Source: JBGSLA01 sp965602785 (GTDB lineage: Bacteria; Desulfobacterota; Desulfobaccia; Desulfobaccales; 0-14-0-80-60-11). Taken from it: 64,000 bases of DNA. The position numbers and the translations under genes are program-made. The stretch is taken from the NCBI GenBank assembly GCA_965602785.1, contig CBFDAH010000001.1, positions 4,245-68,244 of the forward strand. The letters are read 5' to 3'. Below are positions 8,158 through 15,601 of the stretch, one piece after another (positions within the stretch are counted from its first letter, which is position 1; each line of letters begins with the position of its first letter). The notes under the pieces were generated by a model. The model did not search any database, was not told where the DNA came from, and worked only from the letters and a program-made list of their open reading frames with translations.

Positions 8158-9576
8158 ATGTACTACTGGGGTCGTTTTGTGGGCATATTGGCAAGTATAG
8201 TTTTTTTGAGTGCAGCTGGGGGGGCTGCGGCTCAAGAGCCGCCGGAGATGACCCTGCCGCAACTCATTTCTTTGGCCCTCAAATTCAGTCCGCAAGTAAA
8301 GACCAGCCAGAGCGATGTCACCCTGGCTGAGGCTCAGAAGGCCGAGGTCCGGGGTTACCGGTTCCCCCAATTGGACGCGGTGGCCTTGGGCGGCCTGGTA
8401 CCCAAGGCTGATTTGCCGAGAATCGTCAACAACCGCATTTTTTACCCGGACCCCAAGTCCAAGATTCATGGGATGACCGTTTTTGGGCGCTTGGATTTTA
8501 GGCTGATTCAGCCTTTGTACACCTTTGGGAAGATTTCCCATCGGGAAAAGGCCGCGGCAAAAAATATCAAGGTCAAAACCGCCAAAGTTGACACCACCAG
8601 GGCGGAAGTCATCCTGCATGTGTCCAAGGCCTTCTACGGATTGGTGCTGGCCCAGCAGGGGGAAGATGCCGTAAGAGATGCTCGGGGGTATCTCAGCGAC
8701 GCCAAGGAACGGATTACCCGGCTGTTGGCCGTTAAGTCTGCCAGCGTCAAGGACACTGATCCTTACCGCCTGGCAGTGTATGAGGGAGGGGTGGAGAAAT
8801 TCGCCGCCGAGGCCGAAGAAGGAGCCAAGGTGGCCTACCGGGCCTTGCAGGCCCTCATCGGCTATAGTCCCAAGCAGGAGTTCCGAGTGCCCCTGGAGCT
8901 CCCGGAACCAACCCCGCCGGCTGGAAAACTGGACCATTTTGTGCTAATGGCCCTGGAACTCAGGCCCGAGTTCACCATGCTGAAAGAAGGCAAGGCGGCC
9001 CGAGAGCTCCTGGTGAAGGCGGCCAAGGCTGATTATTACCCGGACTTCTTCGCAGGGGTGATAGGTTTCCTGGCGGGGGCTCCCGGCCGCAGAACCTCTC
9101 AGGACCCCTTCCACCAGGACTATTTCAACGAGGCCGGCGCCGGGCCGGTGTTGGGCATCAAATGGCACTTCGACTTCGGCATCACCAAGGCCAAGCTGCG
9201 GCAGGCCCGGGCGGAGCTTAACAAACTACAACACCAGAAACGCACGGCCCTCATGGGCATCCCGATTCAAGTGGCGAAGGCCTATGGCAAGGTGACAGAG
9301 AACTACCGGGCCTCCAAGGGCATGTTGAAGGCTTACGTCAACGCCCGGCGCTGGATTATCACGGCCTTTAGCAACTTCGACATTGGCCTGGGAACCATGA
9401 CGGACATCTTCGTGGCCTTTGAACGATACGGCATCGCCCGGGGGGACTACCTCCTGGCCCTCTTTAATTACCACCTGGCCGTGGCTGAGCTCAATAAGGC
9501 CACCGGGGCTTACCGGCGGACCTTGCCCAAAGAGGCGCCGCCCAAGGCGAAGAAACCGGGGCGTGCCGCCGGCTAA
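8158..9576 (+). CDS. TolC-family outer membrane channel protein
   Basis: 472 aa from the ATG at 8158, which follows AGGAGGGGG; an open frame extends upstream but has no ribosome site. Residues 1-26 form a signal peptide ending in GGAAA/QEPPE. The rest shows two related halves of long amphipathic helices with TolC hallmarks: 'TLPQLISLALKFSPQVKTSQ' near the N-terminus and 'LRQARAELNKLQ' in the second half. The protein should form a trimeric outer-membrane duct for efflux or secretion. No inner-membrane pump or adaptor gene is adjacent, so its partner is unknown. It is divergent from the epimerase gene. Confidence 0.87.
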   Translation: MYYWGRFVGILASIVFLSAAGGAAAQEPPEMTLPQLISLALKFSPQVKTSQSDVTLAEAQKAEVRGYRFPQLDAVALGGLVPKADLPRIVNNRIFYPDPKSKIHGMTVFGRLDFRLIQPLYTFGKISHREKAAAKNIKVKTAKVDTTRAEVILHVSKAFYGLVLAQQGEDAVRDARGYLSDAKERITRLLAVKSASVKDTDPYRLAVYEGGVEKFAAEAEEGAKVAYRALQALIGYSPKQEFRVPLELPEPTPPAGKLDHFVLMALELRPEFTMLKEGKAARELLVKAAKADYYPDFFAGVIGFLAGAPGRRTSQDPFHQDYFNEAGAGPVLGIKWHFDFGITKAKLRQARAELNKLQHQKRTALMGIPIQVAKAYGKVTENYRASKGMLKAYVNARRWIITAFSNFDIGLGTMTDIFVAFERYGIARGDYLLALFNYHLAVAELNKATGAYRRTLPKEAPPKAKKPGRAAG

Positions 9577-9664
9577 GGCTAAAGCTCGCGGTTCCCTCAT
9601 CGCACTTAGGTAGTTGCCTTCAAGACAATCGGTATTTCTGACACTTTTTTAGGCGGACCGTGGC

Positions 9665-10618
9665 ATGACCTGGCGGTTAGTGGTTTTTCCGTTGATTTTA
9701 CCCTGGCGGCAGGAATTCTGGAGCCTGCCCCTGTATTTCCCGGAGTTGACGGCGGGGGTGTTGTGGCAGTGGCCTCCTGGGGTGCCCTACCAGGGGAGGC
9801 CGCTTCCCCCGGCGGCGGAAGCCGGCGGCCGGGAACTCAGGCACTATGCGCCGGGGGAGCTCAAGCAATGGCAGGCCTATAAGGAATATGCCAGCGACAA
9901 GGAGGGGTTGGAGGACATAGTGCGGGCTCTGAAGGGCGAACCGGAAGCCCCCGGAATGCCCGAGGGGCCGTGGAAGGATGAGGACGCCTTTAGCCTGGCC
10001 TGGCAACTGGAAATAATGGAGGCGGACCAGGAAGCGCACCTTTCCAGGGTGGATCTGGGGGAGGAGCGGCTGGCGGAAACCCTGACTCCGGAGACCTGGG
10101 AGGAGCGCGGCGATTTTGCCAGGGGCCTCGGGGACATGGAGATAGTGGACCCGGAGACGGCCCGGCTGCGCTATCTCTTGTGGCGGCGGGAGATGGGCGC
10201 ACCCCTGGGAGCCGAAAGCCTGCCGCTGCTGTTGGGACGCACCTCCAAAGCCATTTTCGCTTCCTTGCGAAAAGAAGGTGGCGGGGGCATGAGCACACAG
10301 GTCCGCCTTTCCCTCCCAGGCTGCCGCACGGCAGAGGAGTATCTGGCCGCCAGGGGTGGAGAAGCAGTACCGGGGTGGCTGCCGGAGTTCAAGAAGCTTC
10401 TGGGGGCCTGCCTCAGCGCGGCGGACCAGGATGCGGACCTGGAGTCACCAACTCAGGACCTGACCCGGTGGGTGACAGAGGAGCTGGCCCAGCAATGGCC
10501 GAACACCCCCGCCTGGTCCTGGGACCTGGAGATTTGGGGCAAGGCGGCGCTGGTCAAGGAAGGTGGAGAGGCGCTGCTGGCCTGGGGTGGCCGGGGTGAA
10601 GAGGTGGTGCCGGGTTAG
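9665..10618 (+). CDS. Hypothetical acidic protein, 3' end duplicated downstream
   Basis: 317 aa, no signal peptide and no clear membrane segment, rich in Glu/Gly/Trp; I do not recognise a family. Features seen are an N-terminal hydrophobic start (MTWRLVVFPLILPWRQEFW), an acidic middle with many W and E residues (DAFSLAWQLEIMEADQEAHL) and a C-terminal 'EGGEALLAWGGRGEEVVPG'. It lies 88 bp after the TolC-like gene on the same strand, without a strong ribosome site. The last 79 bp of the gene and stop region recur at 14775-14853, so the gene's 3' end bounds the ArsR/MtrA-like cluster. Confidence 0.6.
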   Translation: MTWRLVVFPLILPWRQEFWSLPLYFPELTAGVLWQWPPGVPYQGRPLPPAAEAGGRELRHYAPGELKQWQAYKEYASDKEGLEDIVRALKGEPEAPGMPEGPWKDEDAFSLAWQLEIMEADQEAHLSRVDLGEERLAETLTPETWEERGDFARGLGDMEIVDPETARLRYLLWRREMGAPLGAESLPLLLGRTSKAIFASLRKEGGGGMSTQVRLSLPGCRTAEEYLAARGGEAVPGWLPEFKKLLGACLSAADQDADLESPTQDLTRWVTEELAQQWPNTPAWSWDLEIWGKAALVKEGGEALLAWGGRGEEVVPG

Positions 10619-10621
10619 AGG
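10543..10621 (+). repeat. 79-bp direct repeat, copy 1 (3' end of the 9665-10618 gene)
   Basis: From 'ggcggcgctggtcaagga' to 'gccgggttagagg' this copy matches 14775-14853 with 3 mismatches in 79 positions and no gaps. It comprises the last 25 codons, the stop and two further bases. Upstream and downstream flanks of the two copies are unrelated. The two copies enclose 4.15 kb. Confidence 0.9.
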
Positions 10622-10727
10622 CTGATCTGGTCTAGATTTTTGTTGATAGAGTGATAACTGCTGATAACGGCAAGCTAGCTATGGCGGATCCGAGTAGATT
10701 GCTAATTTCGACTTTATTCATTTGACC

Positions 10728-10768
10728 GGAAAACAAAATGGCGGATGATGCACCTGACCCTCCGCCAT
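10728..10768 (-). terminator. Rho-independent terminator of the ArsR/MtrA-like cluster
   Basis: Arms atggcgga (10738-10745) and tccgccat (10761-10768) are perfect reverse complements. Read on the minus strand the hairpin is followed by TTTTGTTTT, the classical U-rich tail. It lies 22-62 nt after the stop of the exported protein at 10790, the last gene of the cluster. Confidence 0.8.
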
Positions 10769-10789
10769 CTCGATTGACTCAATACGATC

Positions 10790-11191
10790 TCAATAGCCCG
10801 AGCGGAACCAGCCCGTCTGCTTGTTCACTTGGATTTTATCCACCAGGGACCCTTCTTTCTTGGTGACAATGTCCACCTCATAGGTGCCGTCCTTTTCAGT
10901 GACCTTGCCCGCCTTCAAGTTGGGATTGCCGCTGATCTGCTGCTCCACCATGGCTTTAGCCTGGTCCGCCGTCAGGGGCTGTCCGGGTTTGGCCACCGGC
11001 GGTCCGGTCTGAGACCCCATCCAGGGGCAGTACCAGCCGCCCTTTTGTCCTTGCGGGGCAGGGCCGCCGCCCCCCATCCAGGGGCAGTACCAGCCTCGCT
11101 GGCCGGGCCCCTGGGGCTGGGCCGAGAGGTTCCCAATCACCAGTAAGACGGACAAAAATGTCAACAATCCTGCAATAGCCAATTTTTTCAT
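10790..11191 (-). CDS. Small exported protein with two GWYCPWMG repeats and a PepSY-like tail
   Basis: 133 aa from the ATG at 11191, which follows AGGAG; an upstream in-frame ATG lacks a ribosome site. Residues 1-25 form a signal peptide ending ...NLSA/QPQ. The mature protein starts with two copies of GWYCPWMG separated by about 12 residues, rich in Gly/Pro, followed by a PepSY-like region (LTADQAKAMVEQQI... to KTGWFRSGY). Each repeat offers one Cys and one Met, so metal binding is a reasonable guess but not shown. It is the last gene of the ArsR-led cluster and is followed by a strong terminator. Function unknown. Confidence 0.7.
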   Translation of the reverse strand: MKKLAIAGLLTFLSVLLVIGNLSAQPQGPGQRGWYCPWMGGGGPAPQGQKGGWYCPWMGSQTGPPVAKPGQPLTADQAKAMVEQQISGNPNLKAGKVTEKDGTYEVDIVTKKEGSLVDKIQVNKQTGWFRSGY

Positions 11192-11314
11192 TTTTTTCTC
11201 CTTTTGTCTTTTTAGTAAAAAAGTGAGTACCAGCTTAAATTCTGACCATCTAATATTATTCTCGATGGGTATCTGCAATGAAGTAGAGTCACAAGGGTTG
11301 CGAAGGTTAAATCT

Positions 11315-11950
11315 TCAACTCTTCTCACAAGGCATGCTGCAGCAAGTGCAAAGCTTCTCCTCTTTCAAAGCTTGATAGCCTTCCCGGACCAGCACGGCCA
11401 CAATAACTAGCCCGATGATGGGGTCCGCCTGCCAGATGCCATAGAAATAGTTCAGACCGAGCCCGATGAGGAGGCCCAGGGAAAGCATGGCGCAGGCCAG
11501 GGTTTGCTTTGAGTCGGCCATGAGGCTGGCACTTCCCAAAGATTTTCCTGTTTGATACTTGAGATAAAACAGCCCCGGCATGATGATAAGGGACACCGAG
11601 GCAATGATCATACCTAAAAGGCTGGGAGAAGGGGCTTCCTGGAAAAGGAGTTTTTTCAGAGATTCATACAACACGTAGGCCGCAAGGATGAAGAAGGTGT
11701 ATCCCACCAGTCGAATAGCCTTCTTTTCCAGACGTTCCTCTTCCTGGGGGGTGAGGTTGGCATGGGGCCGGAAGCGCCAGATCATGACGCCGCCGGAGAG
11801 GGATTCCACCACACTGTCCAGTCCAAAGCCCACCAGAGCAATGCTCCCCGCCAACCAGCCGGCCAGAATGGAGATCCCGCCTTCCAGGATGTTATAGCCC
11901 ACCGTAAAGTATGATAACCAGCGGGCCCGTTTCTGGAGATTTTCTTTCAT
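11315..11950 (-). CDS. Shortened CDF-type cation transporter with Cys-rich tail
   Basis: 211 aa, almost entirely membrane-embedded, with about six hydrophobic segments. The pattern GSIALVGFGLDSVVESLSG near residue 40 and 'ASLMADSKQT' near 150 match the TM2 and TM5 metal-site regions of cation diffusion facilitators, with GxxLD replacing the usual HxxxD. The cytoplasmic C-terminal domain of about 80 residues found in most CDF proteins is absent. Instead the protein ends KLCTCCSMPCEKS, four cysteines in ten residues. Being in an ArsR-led cluster suggests efflux of a thiophilic ion; the ion is unknown. It starts 60 nt after the stop of the Cys-rich membrane protein gene. Confidence 0.75.
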   Translation of the reverse strand: MKENLQKRARWLSYFTVGYNILEGGISILAGWLAGSIALVGFGLDSVVESLSGGVMIWRFRPHANLTPQEEERLEKKAIRLVGYTFFILAAYVLYESLKKLLFQEAPSPSLLGMIIASVSLIIMPGLFYLKYQTGKSLGSASLMADSKQTLACAMLSLGLLIGLGLNYFYGIWQADPIIGLVIVAVLVREGYQALKEEKLCTCCSMPCEKS

Positions 11951-12010
11951 TGCAAAAACCTACCTTTCAATCCTCTCACCTTGGCTTTTCCGCCAGGGAT
12001 CGCCAAAGAG

Positions 12011-12556
12011 TTACTCACATTGACAACTGTCCGTATGACCAACGTTGGGCTCAACTTGCTGGTTTGCTGCTACAGCCTTGCCACGCTTGTTCATCCACCA
12101 CCAGGCTCCGATGATGGTGAGGGTGGTGAGCGCCGCTACCAGAGGTTTCGCCACCGGGAGGAACCAGGCTCCGAAAAGGTTGAGATAAACCACCAGCATG
12201 GGGGAGCCACAACAACCCGCCAAGAAACAACCAGCCAGCGCCAGGAAGGCCGAAAAGGTCACCCCGCCTGCCGCCAGGGTTTTGCCGGAGCAGAAACGCG
12301 CTTCCCAATATCGACATACCAGCACCGCAGCAAAAGCCAGGGAAAGGGCATAGGAATAGCCCAGCCAGTAGCTCTGAGTTTCGAGATACCGTTTTAACCA
12401 GGAGGTAGAGCCAGACGCAGGGAATGAAGCCCACCTGGCCTGGGCCGGGTCGACTTCCGGGAAAAAGCCAGACCACAGGTAATGGCCCAGCAAAACGGCG
12501 CCAAAGACGCTCGCCGGCAGGATGGCTCGTTTAAGGCGGTTCAGGGTTATGGTCAT
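12011..12556 (-). CDS. Cys-rich membrane protein, unknown family
   Basis: 181 aa with four or five hydrophobic segments (about 10-30, 60-82, 92-115, 118-140, 142-160). Segment three carries AGCFLAGCCGSP, a vicinal Cys pair followed by Pro within the membrane, resembling the paired cysteines of Mer-type metal transporters, though overall similarity is not evident. The C-terminus is HTDSCQCE. Its ATG overlaps the stop of the 12553-12945 gene by 4 nt (ATGA), so the two are coupled. I infer a membrane carrier or receiver of a soft metal or metalloid. No known family is claimed. Confidence 0.6.
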   Translation of the reverse strand: MTITLNRLKRAILPASVFGAVLLGHYLWSGFFPEVDPAQARWASFPASGSTSWLKRYLETQSYWLGYSYALSLAFAAVLVCRYWEARFCSGKTLAAGGVTFSAFLALAGCFLAGCCGSPMLVVYLNLFGAWFLPVAKPLVAALTTLTIIGAWWWMNKRGKAVAANQQVEPNVGHTDSCQCE

Positions 12557-12945
12557 TTGGAGCCCTTTTTCTGCAATCGCGACGCCTCGAAGAAAAGTTT
12601 CCCGCCGGATTTCCGCACTTCACCCTCTAATTGGACTACATCCCGGACCGCAGGCAAGGGACCCTTCCATTTTACCGGCAGAGTAAGGGGCGCACAGGTG
12701 GTGACGCCACAATCCTTTAACTCCTGAATGTCGATCAAGGACAAAGCCTGGTCTGACGGGGAGACGGCGCTCACCACCCCTTCCAGGCGAACCTTGCCCC
12801 GATAACGGTCAACGTTTTTCATAAATTCCTGCACACCGAGAACCGGAGACTCCGTCTGGCTGCCAGCAGCAGGAATTTTAACCAAAATCAGGGGTATGAT
12901 CATGACTAGGGCTGCGGCATAAAGCAAGGTTAGATGACGCTTCAT
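12553..12945 (-). CDS. Exported small protein, OB-fold-like, single Cys pair
   Basis: 130 aa with an N-terminal hydrophobic signal or anchor (about 5-27) and a compact beta-rich body containing 'YRGKVRLEGVVSAVSPSDQ' and 'VVQLEGEVRKSGGKLFFEA'. The alternation of strands and Gly resembles periplasmic OB-fold proteins. The only cysteines are in LKDCGVTTCAP. It is encoded between the MtrA-like and Cys-rich membrane proteins and overlaps the latter by 4 nt. The role is unknown; delivery of a ligand to the membrane protein is a guess from context. Confidence 0.55.
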   Translation of the reverse strand: MKRHLTLLYAAALVMIIPLILVKIPAAGSQTESPVLGVQEFMKNVDRYRGKVRLEGVVSAVSPSDQALSLIDIQELKDCGVTTCAPLTLPVKWKGPLPAVRDVVQLEGEVRKSGGKLFFEASRLQKKGSK

Positions 12946-13022
12946 GGCAAATATTCCTCATTGAGGCCCGGAGAACCGATTTTTTCCTGTGGCCCAGCCG
13001 ACCGGCTGGAAGTGGTAGTACC

Positions 13023-14201
13023 TCAGGTGCCGGTGTCCCGGCAGGATGGTCCGCAGTCACTTGGGGCCAGACTTAGGAGCCGAGGTTCCTCGGGGGCCGC
13101 ATCCTGTATATACCTCTCCCCTGTCTTGAGGGACTCCTCCGCCCGGGAAAGTTCCTGCCCCAGGTAAGCGGCGTGGTCCAATCTGGAAAGAAGCCCCCTG
13201 TCGATGGCAGGAGTGTAAAGTTCAGCCGCGGTCCTCCCCTCGATGATGGCGTCCAGCACCCCGTCATTGCGGTAGTGTTCCAGGGAAAGAAGGCCCCTTG
13301 AGCGGTCGGCATAGACCACGAAATAACCGGCCGGATCGGACACCATGCGACTGGGGAGATAGCCCGGGACGGGCTCCAGCAGCGGCGTGGAGTGGAAAGG
13401 GATGGCCGGACCGGAGTTTTGGGTGGCGCAGGCTTCTACCATGGCGATGATTTTCGCCATATCAGACTGTCCCATGAGATCAACCACTGCTACCGTCTGA
13501 CGGAAGTGCTCCACCGCCTCCAGGCTGATATTTTTCAAAACGGGTCGCCGCCCTCGGGCTCCCAGGATGCGGCCGCGCTGATCTACCCCATTTTGGGCCA
13601 GAGCCACCAAAGACTGTCCCGGAAAGTGTCCCACCTCCTGCTGGGAATCGGGGCCGCAGAGAATCAGGTGGCGGATATGAGGGTTGGCCAGGACATTGTG
13701 GATCACTCGCTCGATTCCCAAATTTTCCGTGCACAGCGTCCCGACAATGGAGAGGTCCGGCCCTGTCTCCCGAGCTATAGCCTGGGCCAGGGTTTCATCC
13801 ATCAGGGAGCACACTGCCACCGGGGCACAGAAACGGCGGATGATATATGACCCAGGAAGGGGGGGCCAGCCCGGACGTGCTTCAACTTTTTCACCAGGGC
13901 ACAGGTCCAGTTCCACGAGATCCTTACCGATTGCCTGGGAAAGGGCCGTCACAATGAGAGGAGGAAAACAGACCTCGCATCCGAAGCAATCGTATTGCAC
14001 CTCGGTTAGGCATTCTTGTGCCCTGGTCACAGCTTCGGTCAATTCCCTAGATAGACCGTCAACGCCAGAGTCCTTGGCCAAGGCCCCGAGCAAGGCATGG
14101 AAACAGCCGCACGCCCTGCATTTCTTGGCGGCGCTGGCTTCGGAGAACAAAGAGAGGGCTTTTTCCAAGGCTTCTGATGAACCTAGATGAGCTTCGGTCA
14201 T
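13023..14201 (-). CDS. MtrA-like (corrinoid methyltransferase subunit A-like) protein with Cys-rich N-terminus
   Basis: 392 aa from the ATG at 14201, which overlaps the regulator stop (ATGA) behind GGAGAGA. Residues 115-250 match tetrahydromethanopterin S-methyltransferase subunit A: PLPGSY, APVAVCSL, TENLGIERVIHN near 158, LILCGPDSQQEVGHFPGQS near 181-197 with the conserved GH, and GRILGARGRRPVL. The part after about 260 resembles the extra C-terminal domain (DUF4346 type) of bacterial homologues. The N-terminus adds KKCRACGCFH (Cys 28, 31, 33) and DCFGCEVCF (Cys 72, 75, 78), absent from methanogen MtrA. No other Mtr subunit is present, so it is not a methanogenesis enzyme. A corrinoid- or metal-binding role under ArsR control is inferred. 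Confidence 0.78.
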   Translation of the reverse strand: MTEAHLGSSEALEKALSLFSEASAAKKCRACGCFHALLGALAKDSGVDGLSRELTEAVTRAQECLTEVQYDCFGCEVCFPPLIVTALSQAIGKDLVELDLCPGEKVEARPGWPPLPGSYIIRRFCAPVAVCSLMDETLAQAIARETGPDLSIVGTLCTENLGIERVIHNVLANPHIRHLILCGPDSQQEVGHFPGQSLVALAQNGVDQRGRILGARGRRPVLKNISLEAVEHFRQTVAVVDLMGQSDMAKIIAMVEACATQNSGPAIPFHSTPLLEPVPGYLPSRMVSDPAGYFVVYADRSRGLLSLEHYRNDGVLDAIIEGRTAAELYTPAIDRGLLSRLDHAAYLGQELSRAEESLKTGERYIQDAAPEEPRLLSLAPSDCGPSCRDTGT

Positions 14202-14572
14202 TCGGCTCTCTCCTCGGCCTCTTCGCTCAGGCACAGCCCGTAATTCAAGAGGGCAATGACGCAGGGGTCAGAAATCCGATAATGCGAATTGGGGCCCTCA
14301 CGCCTGCCCCCGAGGATGCCTCGCAGTACCAACAATTGAAGCTGGTTGGAAACTGCTTGAGGGCTCATGCCTACCACATCGGCCAATTCGGACACTCGCA
14401 GCTCCTTAGCTCTAACCAACGCATGGAGAATTCTGAGGCGATTTTCGTTGGCCAGGACCTTAAAAATGCCAGTTAAGTCGGCGGCCTGCTCTAAAGTCAG
14501 CAGGGGCCGCTCCCCCAGCGCCGGTTTGGTCCGGCAGGAAGGCTGCTCCATGATTAGGGTTGTGATATCCAT
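14198..14572 (-). CDS. ArsR/SmtB-family transcriptional repressor
   Basis: About 124 aa winged-helix protein: 'LTGIFKVLANENRLRILHAL' (dimer and alpha-1/2) and the recognition helix VSELADVVGMSPQAVSNQL, then the wing GGRREGPNSHYRIS. The ArsR-type CVC metal site is replaced by LRVSEL. Candidate ligands are one N-terminal Cys (PSCRTK) and the alpha-5 pair DPCV/GLCL, so sensing would differ from ArsR. An ATG at 14581 is in frame but overlaps the predicted -10 box; the ATG at 14572 fits the inferred transcript start better, and 14551 is also possible. It is first in the minus-strand cluster and presumably represses it. Confidence 0.85.
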   Translation of the reverse strand: MDITTLIMEQPSCRTKPALGERPLLTLEQAADLTGIFKVLANENRLRILHALVRAKELRVSELADVVGMSPQAVSNQLQLLVLRGILGGRREGPNSHYRISDPCVIALLNYGLCLSEEAEERAE

Positions 14573-14579
14573 ATCAACC

Positions 14580-14611
14580 ATTACATTAACTCATGTAATT
14601 ATATATGTCAA
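14580..14611 (-). promoter_or_regulatory. Promoter with overlapping ArsR-type operator
   Basis: On the minus strand TTGACA (14611-14606) is followed by 17 bp and TAATGT (14588-14583). A perfect inverted repeat attacat-taactc-atgtaat (14580-14599) covers the -10 and the spacer. A 7-6-7 palindrome over the core promoter just before an arsR-type gene is the expected autoregulatory operator. The -10 is a weak match; the operator is the stronger part of the call. Confidence 0.7.
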
Positions 14612-14774
14612 GGTGCAGGTGATAGGTATTTGAGATGAGGATGAGCAGAAGTGAGAGATAGACCTATGGCCTAACTAAAAGCAGGAAAGTGCGCGTAACT
14701 GCTATGTATCGACGCTTTGGAGGGATCGGTAACTTTACCGATATGATTTTCATAGTGCAGGCGCCGCGGGGAGC

Positions 14775-14853
14775 GGCGACGCTGGTCAAGGAAGGGGGAG
14801 AGGCGCTGCTGGCCTGGGGTGACCGGGGTGAAGAGGTGGTGCCGGGTTAGAGG
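14775..14853 (+). repeat. 79-bp direct repeat, copy 2 (orphan gene 3' end)
   Basis: A 76/79 match to the 3' end of the gene at 9665-10618, including its stop codon, but with no coding sequence upstream of it. It is therefore a stranded gene tail, in the same orientation as copy 1. It continues straight into the hairpin at 14844-14916, which copy 1 lacks. Confidence 0.9.
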
Positions 14854-14916
14854 GAGCTGGCCAACGGTTACGGGAATGGGAGTTGGGTCAGTCTCCCCCA
14901 GCTCCGGCTCTAACCC
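14844..14916 (+). terminator. Long inverted repeat after the orphan gene tail
   Basis: Arms gggttagagggagctgg (14844-14860) and ccagctccggctctaaccc (14898-14916) pair with a two-base bulge. The left arm includes the stop codon of the duplicated gene tail. This may be the original terminator of the 9665-10618 gene, now separated from it by 4 kb. There is no T run, so the mechanism is uncertain. Confidence 0.5.
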
Positions 14917-14955
14917 TTGCTGAAAAAACTGCTGGTTAAAAATGCCCGGGAGGAA

Positions 14956-15255
14956 TTACCTTTCCCATCCAGGCGGCGGAACGGCCAGGCGAACAAAATT
15001 GCCATCCCTGTCCGTGAGGAGGAATTTTTTCCCTGAAGGCAAGCGGAATGCTCTCAGAGTGATGGGCGGGCCTTCATCATAAATGGCCGGCATCTCGGTT
15101 TCCAGCAGTTCTGCCTTCACTTCGGTGACCTCACCTATTTCTTTCCCTTCCACTACCAGAGAGTACGTTTTTTCGGTAACTGTAAAAGTCACCCCTTCTC
15201 CGGCCAGCACTTCTGAAACTTCCTTGAGTTGATCAGTAGGCACATAAAGTTCCAT
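14956..15255 (-). CDS. Hypothetical small protein
   Basis: 99 aa from the ATG at 15255, which lies 7 nt after GAGGTG; a GTG three codons earlier would overlap that site. It is soluble and acidic, beginning MELYVPTDQLKEVSEVLAGEG and ending VRLAVPPPGWER. The alternating 'YSLVVEGKEIGEVTEVKAEL' suggests small beta-alpha structure. I do not recognise a family. It stands alone, with G+C-poor spacers on both sides. Confidence 0.55.
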   Translation of the reverse strand: MELYVPTDQLKEVSEVLAGEGVTFTVTEKTYSLVVEGKEIGEVTEVKAELLETEMPAIYDEGPPITLRAFRLPSGKKFLLTDRDGNFVRLAVPPPGWER

Positions 15256-15601
15256 AGTCTTCACCTCTGGGTTAGGTCCACCCTGTTATCTTTCTTACGA
15301 TTTCCACCTCTCGATGACTCGATTAGGTGTTTTTTAGATAAGTATCTCGGGACGATATGTCAATGAGGCGAATTTTCCAATTAAGGATTATTAGCCCCTA
15401 CTCTATAGTCTCGTTTTGGAATTTTTAAAAAATTTCTTCCCTTCTAGTTTATTCCCCCCTCTCATTGATAGGTAGGGCTGGGTGGCAGATACATTTCGAG
15501 ATGATGAGGGGAAATTATTCCCCCAACCTTCATCTCCTCCCACCAGGGTAGGGCAAACTATCCTTCTCGAACATTTTCTAAATTATCTCTGCAATACAAC
15601 G
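15256..15601. other. AT-richer intergenic stretch, no gene seen
   Basis: Neither strand has a credible open frame. A weak inverted pair, ggtagggc near 15470 and 15546, is in direct, not inverted, orientation, so no structure is claimed. Confidence 0.4.

Larger units (their letters stand above)
14582..14955. other. Intergenic stretch between the regulator and a small gene
   Basis: No gene is seen. It contains the operator region, the second 79-bp direct repeat (14775-14853) and a long inverted repeat at 14844-14916. The sequence between 14612 and 14774 shows no open frame of note. Confidence 0.5.

Noticed and set aside
13023..14201. Methanogenesis or HgcA mercury methylation for the MtrA-like gene
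   Set aside because: No other Mtr subunit is present, and the protein lacks the HgcA cap-helix cysteine motif and membrane domain; no HgcB-type ferredoxin is adjacent.
14612..14774. A gene body for the orphan 79-bp tail
   Set aside because: No frame upstream resembles the 9665-10618 protein; the match stops abruptly at 14775.
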